DNA from: Aerococcus christensenii
Lineage (GTDB): Bacteria > Bacillota > Bacilli > Lactobacillales > Aerococcaceae
Length of the DNA: 64,000 nt
Assembly (NCBI RefSeq): GCF_001543105.1
Contig: NZ_CP014159.1
Span: forward strand, 868,001 to 932,000
Direction of reading: 5' to 3'
Part shown: in pieces, positions 1 to 6,515 of the stretch
How the letters are laid out: every line of letters begins with the position of its first letter
Position numbering within the stretch: position 1 is the first letter of the stretch
The notes under the pieces: generated by a model
Told to the model about the DNA's origin: nothing
The model's input: the letters and a program-made list of their open reading frames with translations, nothing else
Databases searched by the model: none
Translations under genes and position numbers: made by a program

Positions 1-374
1 GCTTCAATTGTAAAGTCCGTAAAAAAGATGATTCTCAAAGAGGACCAAGAGTATTTTAAAACCTTAACGACCGATAACGAAAGTGAATTTTCTAATCTGT
101 CACAACTTGAAAACGGACTAAAAGATATAGAAGTCTTTTTCACTCACGCTTATTCTGCTTGGGAAAAAGGAACTAACGAAAGGTATAATCGCATGTTAAG
201 AGAATTCTTGCCTAAAGGGACCAGCTTAAAAAAAATCTGATATACCAAGAGTTGGCACACTACACGAATACTATAAACAATCGCTTCAGAAAGATCTTAG
301 ATTATCAAACGCCCAATGACTGTTACATCATGGAAGTTGCGAAACTTCAGGATACCCTTAGAGAAGTAGGTTAA
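1..374 (+). pseudogene. IS30-family transposase, C-terminal remnant, frameshifted
   Basis: The reading frame enters from the window edge and encodes the end of an IS30-type DDE transposase: a TDNESEF motif (second catalytic Asp), then AYSAWEKGTNERYN and a PKGTS motif, all characteristic of IS30 integrase cores. The frame stops at position 240. The continuation (YQELAHYTNTINNR, then RKILDYQTPND, the usual IS30 C-terminus) is in another frame from about position 231 and stops at 372-374. One frameshift therefore separates the last third. The Gly of the usual TDNGSEF is Glu here, which would also be damaging. It lies directly upstream of rplK, where nusG often sits in related genomes. The 5' part is outside the window. 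Confidence 0.85.
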
Positions 375-466
375 AGTGCTTAACCAAGTTTAGAGATTCA
401 GGGTGGGCCAGTCAAGGTCCGCTACGCTTTCCCCTTGAATCTCTAAATAGTAATCAAGCGCTTTAA
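373..466. repeat. Long imperfect inverted repeat after the IS30 remnant
   Basis: TAAAGTGCTT (373-382) pairs with AAGCGCTTTA (near 457-466), and TTTAGAGATTCA (389-400) pairs with TGAATCTCTAAA (436-447). The two arms form one palindromic structure around a GC-richer centre. It begins at the transposase stop codon, so it may be the right end of the element or a transcription barrier. There is no long T-run, so a simple intrinsic terminator is less likely. Confidence 0.6.
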
Positions 467-487
467 GCTTGAGAAAATGGGCCAAGA

Positions 488-634
488 ATGATTGATTTTA
501 TCAGCCTTTTAGCTATTTTGCATGAAACTGAAATTTTTGAATTTAAATATGCATTTGATATTGCAATTTACCGAAAAAATAATTCAATCAATAAACGAGA
601 AAAAAACTTGCTAATTTATAAAAAGTGTGGTTAA
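488..634 (+). CDS. Possible 48-residue small protein
   Basis: An ATG-started frame of 48 codons begins MIDFISLLAILHETEIF and ends IYKKCG. Composition is plausible for a protein: a hydrophobic amphipathic start and a basic end. There is no convincing ribosome binding site (only a weak purine stretch) and I recognise no family. It lies between the IS30 remnant and the rplK leader, so it could be the tail of an older disrupted gene rather than an active one. Low confidence. Confidence 0.2.
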   Translation: MIDFISLLAILHETEIFEFKYAFDIAIYRKNNSINKREKNLLIYKKCG

Positions 635-666
635 ATAAGTTGTTGTGCATGCAATGTTTTTAGAAT
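608..666 (+). promoter_or_regulatory. Candidate promoter region for rplK
   Basis: Two weak sigma-A candidates are visible: TTGCTA (608-613), 17 bases, TTAAAT (631-636); and TTGTTG (640-645), 15 bases, TAGAAT (661-666). Either would give a leader of over 100 nt before rplK. I cannot decide between them. Confidence 0.35.
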
Positions 667-720
667 AAATGAGGCATGTACAAGTGTAGTTAGCTCTCTG
701 TTAAAGAGAAAAGACTACAT

Positions 721-748
721 GTGGGAGGAGAAATCTGTCAACTCCACT
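721..748 (+). promoter_or_regulatory. Putative L1-binding leader motif, copy 1 (before rplK)
   Basis: The leader carries GTGGGAGGA followed about 10 nt later by GTCAA and CCAC, so that GTGG and CCAC can close a small stem-loop. Nearly the same motif recurs at 1299-1324 before rplA. Known: L1 represses its own L11 operon by binding an mRNA mimic of its 23S site in Escherichia coli. Assigning this motif to L1 is inference from its recurrence and position. Confidence 0.45.
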
Positions 749-786
749 AAACCACAACACGGACAATAACTAAGGAGGAATGTTTC

Positions 787-1212
787 GTGGCTAAAAAAGT
801 AGACTCAGTCGTAAAATTACAAATTCCTGCTGGTCAAGCAAGTCCAGCTCCACCAGTTGGTCCTGCGCTAGGTCAAGCAGGTATCAATATTATGGGATTC
901 TGTAAGGAATTTAACGCAAAAACACAAGATCAACAAGGTTATATTATTCCTGTTGTGATCACAGTTTATGAAGATCGTTCATTTACTTTTGTGACCAAAA
1001 CTCCACCAGCTGCTGATTTATTAAAGAAAGCTGCTAAAGTGGCTAAGGGTTCTGGTGAACCTAACAAAACAAAAGTTGCGACCATTACAAGTGATCAAGT
1101 ACGTGAAATTGCAGAAACTAAAATGCAAGACCTTAACGCAGCTGACATTGAAGCTGCTATGCGTTTGATTGAAGGTACTGCACGTTCAATGGGTATCGTT
1201 GTTGAAGGATAA
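787..1212 (+). CDS. rplK: 50S ribosomal protein L11
   Basis: 141 residues, the usual bacterial length, with the Pro-rich N-terminal segment ([19 protein letters not shown]) and the C-terminal rRNA-binding domain ending GTARSMGI. L11 binds the GTPase-associated region of 23S rRNA with the L10-L12 stalk and is needed for translation-factor function and stringent response sensing. The start is GTG at 787, with AAGGAGGAA about 7 nt upstream. It is the first gene of the stalk operon here, followed by rplA after a 129-nt spacer carrying a repeated regulatory motif. Confidence 0.98.
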   Translation: MAKKVDSVVKLQIPAGQASPAPPVGPALGQAGINIMGFCKEFNAKTQDQQGYIIPVVITVYEDRSFTFVTKTPPAADLLKKAAKVAKGSGEPNKTKVATITSDQVREIAETKMQDLNAADIEAAMRLIEGTARSMGIVVEG

Positions 1213-1298
1213 TTCGACTCTCTAGATATCCAAATCTAAAAGATTCTGAACGCTACAAGTATCCCAACAAAGGCCACAGTACGTTTGTTGTATTGTGA

Positions 1299-1324
1299 GT
1301 GGGAGGACTATCCGTTAAAACCAC
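1299..1324 (+). promoter_or_regulatory. Putative L1-binding motif, copy 2 (before rplA)
   Basis: GTGGGAGGA, then CCGTTAAAACCAC, matches the copy at 721-748. GTGG and CCAC can pair. The motif ends just before the rplA ribosome binding site (TAGGAGGAA), so protein bound here could block rplA initiation. The function is inferred. Confidence 0.45.
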
Positions 1325-1341
1325 ATAGGAGGAATAATTAA

Positions 1342-2040
1342 ATGGCAAAACAATCCAAAAATTTAAAAGCAGCATATGAAAAGATCGATCGTTCTAAAGC
1401 TTACTCTGCTAAAGAAGCGATTGACTTATTAAAAGAAGTAGACTTCACTAAATTCGATGGTTCTGTTGAAGTATCTTATCGATTAGGAATTGAAGTTAAG
1501 AAAAATGATCAACAAATTCGTGGGGCAATGGTTTTACCAAAAGGTACTGGTAAGACACAAACAGTTTTAGTGTTTGCACAAGGCGAAAAAGCTCAAGAAG
1601 CACGTGACGCAGGGGCTGATTTTGTTGGAGACGACGATTTAGTTGCTAAAATCAACGGCGGCTGGATGGAATTTGACGTCGTTGTGGCTACCCCAGATAT
1701 GATGGGGAAAATTGGTCGTTTAGGACGCGTCCTTGGGCCAAAAGGCTTAATGCCAAACCCTAAGACTGGTACTGTTACCCAAGATGTAACAAAAGCTGTT
1801 AAAGATATTAAATCTGGTCAAATTGAATACCGTGCAGATAGCACTGGAAATTTACATGCACCAATTGGTAAAGTTTCTTTCAGTACAGAAGATTTATTAG
1901 AAAACTTCCGTGCTTTACATGAAACAGTTCTTCGTGAAAAACCAGCTGCTTCCAAAGGCCGCTACATTAAGAACTTAGTAGTAAGCTCAACCATGGGCCC
2001 TGGTGTTAAAGTAGACCCTGCTTCTATCGAAGTTGAATAA
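1342..2040 (+). CDS. rplA: 50S ribosomal protein L1
   Basis: 232 residues with the L1 core: the [17 protein letters not shown] signature (about residues 128-144) and a conserved end near [15 protein letters not shown]1 forms the mobile stalk by the E site of the 50S subunit and commonly acts as translational repressor of its operon. ATG start with TAGGAGGAA upstream. It is co-transcribed with rplK. The following 268 nt hold a new promoter and the L10 leader, so rplJ-rplL form a separate or overlapping unit. Confidence 0.98.
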   Translation: MAKQSKNLKAAYEKIDRSKAYSAKEAIDLLKEVDFTKFDGSVEVSYRLGIEVKKNDQQIRGAMVLPKGTGKTQTVLVFAQGEKAQEARDAGADFVGDDDLVAKINGGWMEFDVVVATPDMMGKIGRLGRVLGPKGLMPNPKTGTVTQDVTKAVKDIKSGQIEYRADSTGNLHAPIGKVSFSTEDLLENFRALHETVLREKPAASKGRYIKNLVVSSTMGPGVKVDPASIEVE

Positions 2041-2100
2041 TTTAATTTGTAAAGGAATACCTAGCTGAAGAAAAATCTGAGGCTAGGTATTAAAAAAAGC

Positions 2101-2129
2101 TTGACAGCGATAAATAGATCCTGTATTCT
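2101..2129 (+). promoter_or_regulatory. Sigma-A promoter for rplJ-rplL
   Basis: TTGACA (2101-2106) and TATTCT (2124-2129) with a 17-base spacer, a near-consensus housekeeping promoter located just upstream of the L10 leader. Confidence 0.75.
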
Positions 2130-2149
2130 AATAAATGTTGGTATTTATA

Positions 2150-2290
2150 TCAAATCGAACCGAAGACAGCTAGTGAGCAAAATCTTAATTTCTAGCCGAG
2201 GGAGATCATGAGCTAGTAATAGCAGTAAACATTTTCTCTGTGTCTTTTGGGGACATGGAGTTTTTTATTTATAAAAAACTCTGAGTAATT
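2150..2290 (+). ncRNA. L10 ribosomal protein leader with attenuator
   Basis: The sequence CCGAAGACAGCTAG followed by CTAGCCGAGG matches the conserved core of the Firmicute L10 leader (family RF00557), which binds the L10-(L12)n complex for autogenous control. Downstream, CTCTGTGTC (2236-2244) pairs fully, with wobbles, with GACATGGAG (2252-2260) and is followed by a T-run, forming an intrinsic terminator. An alternative hairpin, GAGTTTTTT with AAAAAACTC (2258-2283), overlaps it. This supports attenuation before rplJ. Confidence 0.85.
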
Positions 2291-2308
2291 TGTTGGAGGT
2301 GAAATTGA

Positions 2309-2812
2309 GTGAGTGAACAAGCTATTGCTAAAAAGCAAGAAGAAGTCAACGCAATTATTGAAAAAATTCAAAATTCAAAGTCTATCGTTGTAGTTGATTA
2401 CTTAGGACTTACTGTTGATGAAGTAACAGATTTACGCAAACAATTACGTGATGAAAAAGTTCAATTGAAAGTTATCAAGAATACAATGATGCGTCGTGCT
2501 TTGGATCAATTAGAAGTTGATTATCATAAAGAAGTTTTCCAAGGCCCTACAGCAGTTGCTTTCAGTGAAGAAGATGCTGTTGCCCCTGCTCGTATTTTAG
2601 CTAAATTTGCTAAAACAGCAGAAGCTTTGGAATTAAAAGGCGGCGTGATTGACGGTACCGTCATGACTAAGGAAGAAATTAAGAAGATTGCTTCCTTACC
2701 AAATCGCGAAGGCTTACTATCCATGTTACTTTCTGTCTTACAAGCACCTGTCCGCAATGTGGCTTATGCTGTTAAGGCAGTTCAAGAACAACGTGAAGAA
2801 GCTGCAGAATAA
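2309..2812 (+). CDS. rplJ: 50S ribosomal protein L10
   Basis: 167 residues, typical for L10 of Lactobacillales. The N-terminal globular part carries [17 protein letters not shown] and KNTMMRRAL. The C-terminal helix, which anchors L12 dimers, ends [12 protein letters not shown]10 forms the base of the stalk and, complexed with L12, represses its own leader. The start is GTG at 2309, preceded by TGGAGGTGA with about 7 nt spacing. It is followed after 73 nt by rplL. Confidence 0.97.
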   Translation: MSEQAIAKKQEEVNAIIEKIQNSKSIVVVDYLGLTVDEVTDLRKQLRDEKVQLKVIKNTMMRRALDQLEVDYHKEVFQGPTAVAFSEEDAVAPARILAKFAKTAEALELKGGVIDGTVMTKEEIKKIASLPNREGLLSMLLSVLQAPVRNVAYAVKAVQEQREEAAE

Positions 2813-2885
2813 TTTAAGTAACTTTTTGATCCCTCTTATGAGGAGCATCTAAACGATTAATAATAAAAAACGGAGGAATTTAAAG

Positions 2886-3257
2886 ATGGCTTTAAATATT
2901 GAAGACATTGTTGCAAGCTTAAAAGATGCAACTGTATTAGAATTAGCTGACTTAGTTTCAGCAATCGAAGAAGAATTTGGTGTTAGTGCTGCTGCTCCAG
3001 TTGCTGTTGCAGGTGCAGGTGCAGGTGAAGCTGCTGCTGAAGAAAAAACAGAATTTGATGTTGAATTAGTAGAAGCAGGTTCAGGTAAGATCAAAGTAAT
3101 CAAGGCTGTTCGTGAAGCTACAGGTTTAGGCTTGAAAGAAGCTAAAGACTTAGTAGATGGCGCTCCTACAGTTATTAAAGAAGGTCTTCCTAAAGAAGAA
3201 GCAGAAGCTCTTAAAGCTGCTATTGAAGAAGCTGGCGGAAAAGCTGAACTTAAATAG
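2886..3257 (+). CDS. rplL: 50S ribosomal protein L7/L12
   Basis: 123 residues. The N-terminal dimerisation helices ([20 protein letters not shown]) are followed by an Ala-rich hinge (about residues 37-52) and the C-terminal factor-binding domain with [21 protein letters not shown]12 is the multicopy stalk protein that recruits elongation factors. The ribosome binding site CGGAGGAA precedes the ATG. The unit ends in a strong terminator, so rpoB, 3.2 kb away, is not in the same operon. Confidence 0.98.
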   Translation: MALNIEDIVASLKDATVLELADLVSAIEEEFGVSAAAPVAVAGAGAGEAAAEEKTEFDVELVEAGSGKIKVIKAVREATGLGLKEAKDLVDGAPTVIKEGLPKEEAEALKAAIEEAGGKAELK

Positions 3258-3270
3258 TTTTTCAAGCCTA

Positions 3271-3307
3271 AAAAAACAGACAAGGCTCTATGCCTTGTCT
3301 GTTTTTT
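3271..3307 (+). terminator. Intrinsic terminator after rplL
   Basis: AACAGACAAGGC and GCCTTGTCTGTT form a perfect stem around a TCTAT loop, followed by a run of T. Confidence 0.95.
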
Positions 3308-3356
3308 CTTATTTATTTAAAAGTAGACGTGCGTAGAAAAACAAAGGAGTGATTAG

Positions 3357-3968
3357 ATGGCTCACCAATATTTTGAAGATAACACGATGTTATCTCATCA
3401 GTGTCAAGAGTGGGAAACAGTAGTGAATGAAACTGGCTATCGATTTAAAACGGATAGTGGTGTATTTTCGCGGCAACGCCTTGATTTTGGAACACGTGTC
3501 TTACTGGAAACAGTTATTCAAGCTGAGTTTCATCCCAAAAAGATTTTAGACTTAGGATGTGGTTATGGACCAGTTGGAACAGTCATGGGGACAGAATATC
3601 CTGAAGCAACTTTGCATATGGTAGATGTCAGTGAGCGTGCAATGGAGTTGGCTAGATACAATGTAAGTGCTAATCAGGTGGCACATGCGAAAATCTATTC
3701 TTCAAATATTTATCAAGAGGTAAAAGCGAAAGATTTTGACTTGATTTTGACAAATCCTCCTATACGTGCAGGAAAAGAAGTTGTTCATACTTTTATTAGT
3801 GGAGCGTATTTACATTTGGCAATGGGCGGACGCTTAGTTTTAGTTATTCAAAAGAAACAAGGCGCTCCCAGTGCACGAAAAAAACTGTTGGAAGTCTTTG
3901 GCAATGTGGAAGAATTAGAACGCAAAAAAGGCTATTGGATTTTGTGCGCTCAAAAGAATGAAAGCTGA
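3357..3968 (+). CDS. RsmC-like class I SAM methyltransferase (YbxB type)
   Basis: 203 residues, a single methyltransferase-small domain. The SAM-binding motif LDLGCGYGP lies at about residues 62-70, and the catalytic N6/N2-amino methylase motif TNPPIRAGK follows about 70 residues later. In Bacillus subtilis the homologue ybxB occupies the same place between rplL and rpoB. The family resembles RsmC, which makes m2G1207 in 16S rRNA, so a 16S guanine-N2 methyltransferase is likely. The short form lacks the N-terminal half of the E. coli protein. ATG start with AAGGAG. It stands alone between two terminators. Confidence 0.85.
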   Translation: MAHQYFEDNTMLSHQCQEWETVVNETGYRFKTDSGVFSRQRLDFGTRVLLETVIQAEFHPKKILDLGCGYGPVGTVMGTEYPEATLHMVDVSERAMELARYNVSANQVAHAKIYSSNIYQEVKAKDFDLILTNPPIRAGKEVVHTFISGAYLHLAMGGRLVLVIQKKQGAPSARKKLLEVFGNVEELERKKGYWILCAQKNES

Positions 3969-3997
3969 TCATGCTTGTTTTAAAAATTTTATGATTT

Positions 3998-4036
3998 TAG
4001 AAATTCTGATTTCCTTAGGGAAAGTCAGAATTTTTC
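3998..4036 (+). terminator. Intrinsic terminator after the methyltransferase
   Basis: AAATTCTGATTTCC pairs with GGAAAGTCAGAATTT (one bulge) around a TTAG loop and is followed by T residues. Confidence 0.85.
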
Positions 4037-4118
4037 TTTTAAAGGAATCTATTAATGCTAATACTCACATACTAGGATCTAAAAAAGGCGCTTGCTAGAG
4101 AAAAATTTTTATAAAGGG

Positions 4119-4147
4119 TTGATTTTTAATTAAAACGTTATTATACT
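4119..4147 (+). promoter_or_regulatory. Sigma-A promoter of an unexplained transcript
   Basis: TTGATT (4119-4124), 17-base spacer, TATACT (4142-4147). It sits 350 nt upstream of the ACT-domain gene, with no open reading frame of note in between. Confidence 0.7.
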
Positions 4148-4152
4148 TATTA

Positions 4153-4432
4153 TGTGAATTTTGCCACTAAAGGCAAACAGCAAAAATGAAAGGCTGTTAT
4201 TGTAGCTAGAGAATTTTCATCATTTGTCTGCCTCTTTTTATAAGGGAAGGATCTGGAAAAACGTGTGTGAAAGACTTGAACCAGAAGGATGATTTTATCC
4301 AATCACAAGCAAGAACATATTTTCTACGGTTATTGACGAGATTGAGGATGAATTACTTACAAAGATTAGACAAAATTCGCAATAAAACTCCTTAGACGCG
4401 TTTTTAATTAGTCAGACGCGTCTTTTTTTATT
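4153..4432 (+). ncRNA. Candidate leader RNA or small RNA, about 280 nt
   Basis: Between the promoter at 4119-4147 and a terminator hairpin (AGACGCG with CGCGTCT near 4396-4425, then a T-run) no gene is evident. Two local hairpins are visible: TTTGCC/GGCAAA just after the predicted start, and AACAGC/GCTGTT next to it. TGCCT near 4230 could also pair with AGGCA of the first hairpin. It could be a regulatory leader for the ACT/DUF711 pair or an independent small RNA. Short peptides with stops in all frames occur near 4270-4385, so a decayed gene is also possible. The RNA family is not recognised. Confidence 0.45.
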
Positions 4433-4435
4433 TAT
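4396..4435 (+). terminator. Intrinsic terminator upstream of the ACT-domain gene
   Basis: The AGACGCGT arm pairs with ACGCGTCT across a loop of about 14 nt and is followed by TTTTTTTATTT. It lies inside the leader of the ACT gene, so it either ends the upstream RNA or works as an attenuator. Confidence 0.8.
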
Positions 4436-4502
4436 TTTGGACTTGCTTAAAAGTTATTTATGGAGATAATTAAAAGAAATGGAGAATGAGGAGGCTAGCT
4501 AT

Positions 4503-4766
4503 ATGCAAGCGATGATTACGGTAGTTGGAAAAGATAGAGTAGGAATTTTGGCTAAAGTCAGCCAAGAATGCGCAAATGCTAATGTAAATATTGTAGATGT
4601 TGCTCAGACCGTCATGAGCGGATATTTCACGATGTCAATGTTAGTCAATATTGATGAGATGAAAATGGCTTTTGATAGTTTTCGAAAAGAGCTGGAAACT
4701 GTACTTCCCGATATGCGTGTTGCTGTGATGCATGAAGATATTTTTCGCTCAATGCACCGAATTTAG
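4503..4766 (+). CDS. ACT domain protein, UPF0237 family
   Basis: 88 residues forming a single ACT domain: MQAMITVVGKDRVGILAKVS at the start and the ANVNIVDVAQTVM strand-helix signature. ACT domains bind small ligands, often amino acids. This family is widespread in Firmicutes and Archaea and is usually encoded directly before a DUF711 (UPF0210) protein, as here. I chose the ATG at 4503 rather than an earlier ATG at 4479 because GAGGAGG lies 8 nt before it. The gap to the next gene is 9 nt, so the two are co-translated. Biochemical role unknown. Confidence 0.88.
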   Translation: MQAMITVVGKDRVGILAKVSQECANANVNIVDVAQTVMSGYFTMSMLVNIDEMKMAFDSFRKELETVLPDMRVAVMHEDIFRSMHRI

Positions 4767-4775
4767 GAGGACACT

Positions 4776-6134
4776 ATGCTTGAATTAGAAAATATTGTAG
4801 AAACTGTCAACATGATTGAGGAAGAACATTTAGATGTTCGGACGATTACTATGGGAATTTCTTTGATGGATTGTATGGACAGTGATATTGAAAAATCATG
4901 TCAAAAAATTTATCAAAAGATTACGCAAAAGGCGGCTCGCCTAGTTGAGGTTGCGGATGAGTTGGCAAAGACTTATGGAATTCCCATTATTAATAAACGA
5001 ATTTCGGTGACACCTATTTCTCAATTATTAGCGGCTTCAGGAGGAGATCCTGTTAGGTATGCTAAAACTTTGGATGAAGCTTGCAAAACGATTGGTATTG
5101 ACTTAGTAGGAGGATATACGGCTTTAGTTCATAAAGGTTTTTCGAAGGGCGATCGCGAATTAATTGCTTCTATTCCTCAAGCTCTAAAAGAAACTGATCG
5201 GGTATGTTCATCCGTAAATATTGGTTCTACACGCGCAGGAATTAATATGGATGCAGTAGCACTCATGGGGCGTATTATTCGAGAATGTGCGGAATTAACT
5301 CAAGACAAGGAATGTGTAGGGGCTACCAAATTAGTCGTTTTCTGTAATGCGGTAGAAGATAATCCTTTTATGGCGGGAGCCTTCCATGGTGCAGGTGAAG
5401 CAGACTGCGTGATTAATGTAGGAGTCTCTGGACCTGGCGTGGTTCGATCAGCACTAGCCAAACTATCTGCCCGAGCTCCTATAGATCAAGTGTGTGAAAC
5501 CATTAAGCAGACAGCTTTTAAAGTTACACGGATGGGACAATTAGTAGGACGTGAAGCGTCCAAACGCCTAGAGGTGCCGTTTGGAATTGTCGACTTATCT
5601 TTAGCTCCAACGCCAGCTATTGGAGATTCTGTGGGACGAATTCTTGAAGAGATTGGCTTAGAAACAGTGGGTGGACACGGGACAGTTGCAACACTAGCTT
5701 TATTGAATGATGCGGTAAAAAAAGGCGGTATTATGGCCGCAGAACGTGTGGGCGGTTTGTCGGGGGCCTTTATTCCAGTATCTGAAGATGAAGGGATGAT
5801 TGCTGGGGCGGAATCGGGTGTATTAGATTTACCTACCTTAACGGCTATGACCGCTGTTTGCTCGGTGGGATTGGATATGATCGCTGTTCCAGGAGACACG
5901 ACAGCTGAAGTTTTATCTGCTATTATTGCGGATGAAGCAGCTATTGGGATGATTAATTGTAAAACGACAGCTGTTCGTTTGATTCCGGCTATAGGTAAGA
6001 AATCTGGAGAAAAATTAGAATGGGGAGGATTATTTGGTTCTTCACCTATTATGCCTCTCAAAACCAGCCGACCTGATCAGTTTATTCATCGGGGAGGTCA
6101 TATTCCAGCCCCGCTTCAAAGCTTAAAAAATTAG
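4776..6134 (+). CDS. UPF0210 / DUF711 (PFL-like) protein
   Basis: 452 residues, typical for the family. Glycine-rich conserved stretches include [51 protein letters not shown] and [20 protein letters not shown]. The fold is related to pyruvate formate-lyase-like barrels but lacks the glycyl-radical motif, and the reaction is not established. Strict pairing with the upstream ACT protein suggests that protein regulates it or forms a complex. ATG start preceded by AGGAGG. A terminator follows. Confidence 0.9.
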   Translation: MLELENIVETVNMIEEEHLDVRTITMGISLMDCMDSDIEKSCQKIYQKITQKAARLVEVADELAKTYGIPIINKRISVTPISQLLAASGGDPVRYAKTLDEACKTIGIDLVGGYTALVHKGFSKGDRELIASIPQALKETDRVCSSVNIGSTRAGINMDAVALMGRIIRECAELTQDKECVGATKLVVFCNAVEDNPFMAGAFHGAGEADCVINVGVSGPGVVRSALAKLSARAPIDQVCETIKQTAFKVTRMGQLVGREASKRLEVPFGIVDLSLAPTPAIGDSVGRILEEIGLETVGGHGTVATLALLNDAVKKGGIMAAERVGGLSGAFIPVSEDEGMIAGAESGVLDLPTLTAMTAVCSVGLDMIAVPGDTTAEVLSAIIADEAAIGMINCKTTAVRLIPAIGKKSGEKLEWGGLFGSSPIMPLKTSRPDQFIHRGGHIPAPLQSLKN

Positions 6135-6193
6135 AGTAAAAATTTTTAATCGGCAAGAAAGGTTAGTTGAATACGTTCCTTTGAACGATTATG

Positions 6194-6233
6194 AAACCAT
6201 CTATTTTTGAATGTTAATATAGATGGTTTTTCT
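6194..6233 (+). terminator. Intrinsic terminator after the DUF711 gene
   Basis: AAACCATCTAT pairs exactly with ATAGATGGTTT, followed by T residues. Confidence 0.9.
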
Positions 6234-6267
6234 TTGGAGAGGAAATTGTAAATAAACTAAAAAAGAG

Positions 6268-6296
6268 TTGACAAAAAATAAAAAGAAAGATATCAT
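6268..6296 (+). promoter_or_regulatory. Sigma-A promoter for rpoBC
   Basis: TTGACA (6268-6273), 17 bases, TATCAT (6291-6296). It leaves a leader of about 215 nt before rpoB. Confidence 0.8.
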
Positions 6297-6361
6297 GGAA
6301 AATGAACTGATTATTAAATGGAGATCTTGCGAAATATTGTCCGTGAGGTCAGAGTATTAAA

Positions 6362-6408
6362 ACAAAAGAATTTAGCGCGGCCTGAATCTTTTGTCTTTTT
6401 TTTGTCTT
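6362..6408 (+). promoter_or_regulatory. Attenuator-like hairpin in the rpoB leader
   Basis: ACAAAAGAATTTA pairs imperfectly with TGAATCTTTTGT around a GCGCGGCC loop, and eight T residues follow. This has the form of an intrinsic terminator placed between the rpoB promoter and the rpoB start. The upstream AATATT...AGTATT segment (near 6330-6358) could make a competing structure. Function is inferred. Confidence 0.55.
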
Positions 6409-6515
6409 CAAAAGGGTATTAAAAGATTATCTTAATAATTTCTTAATATTTTAGCGTTTAATATCGGTGGGAATCATTTCTTGATGGAATTTATAGGAGA
6501 GGTGGCTACTCATTC

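Noticed and set aside
2849..3283. 144-codon minus-strand frame opposite rplL
   Set aside because: Shadow of the Ala/Glu-rich rplL coding sequence, with no ribosome binding site of its own and no recognisable family.
4153..4250. Resemblance of ACTAAAGGCAAACAGC to the first conserved box of c-di-GMP-I (GEMM) riboswitches
   Set aside because: The second required box (ACGCAAAGCC-like) is absent after the P2-like hairpin, so the family cannot be assigned.
5486..6061. 191-codon minus-strand frame opposite the DUF711 gene
   Set aside because: Lies fully within a well-conserved gene on the other strand and has no domain or start signals.
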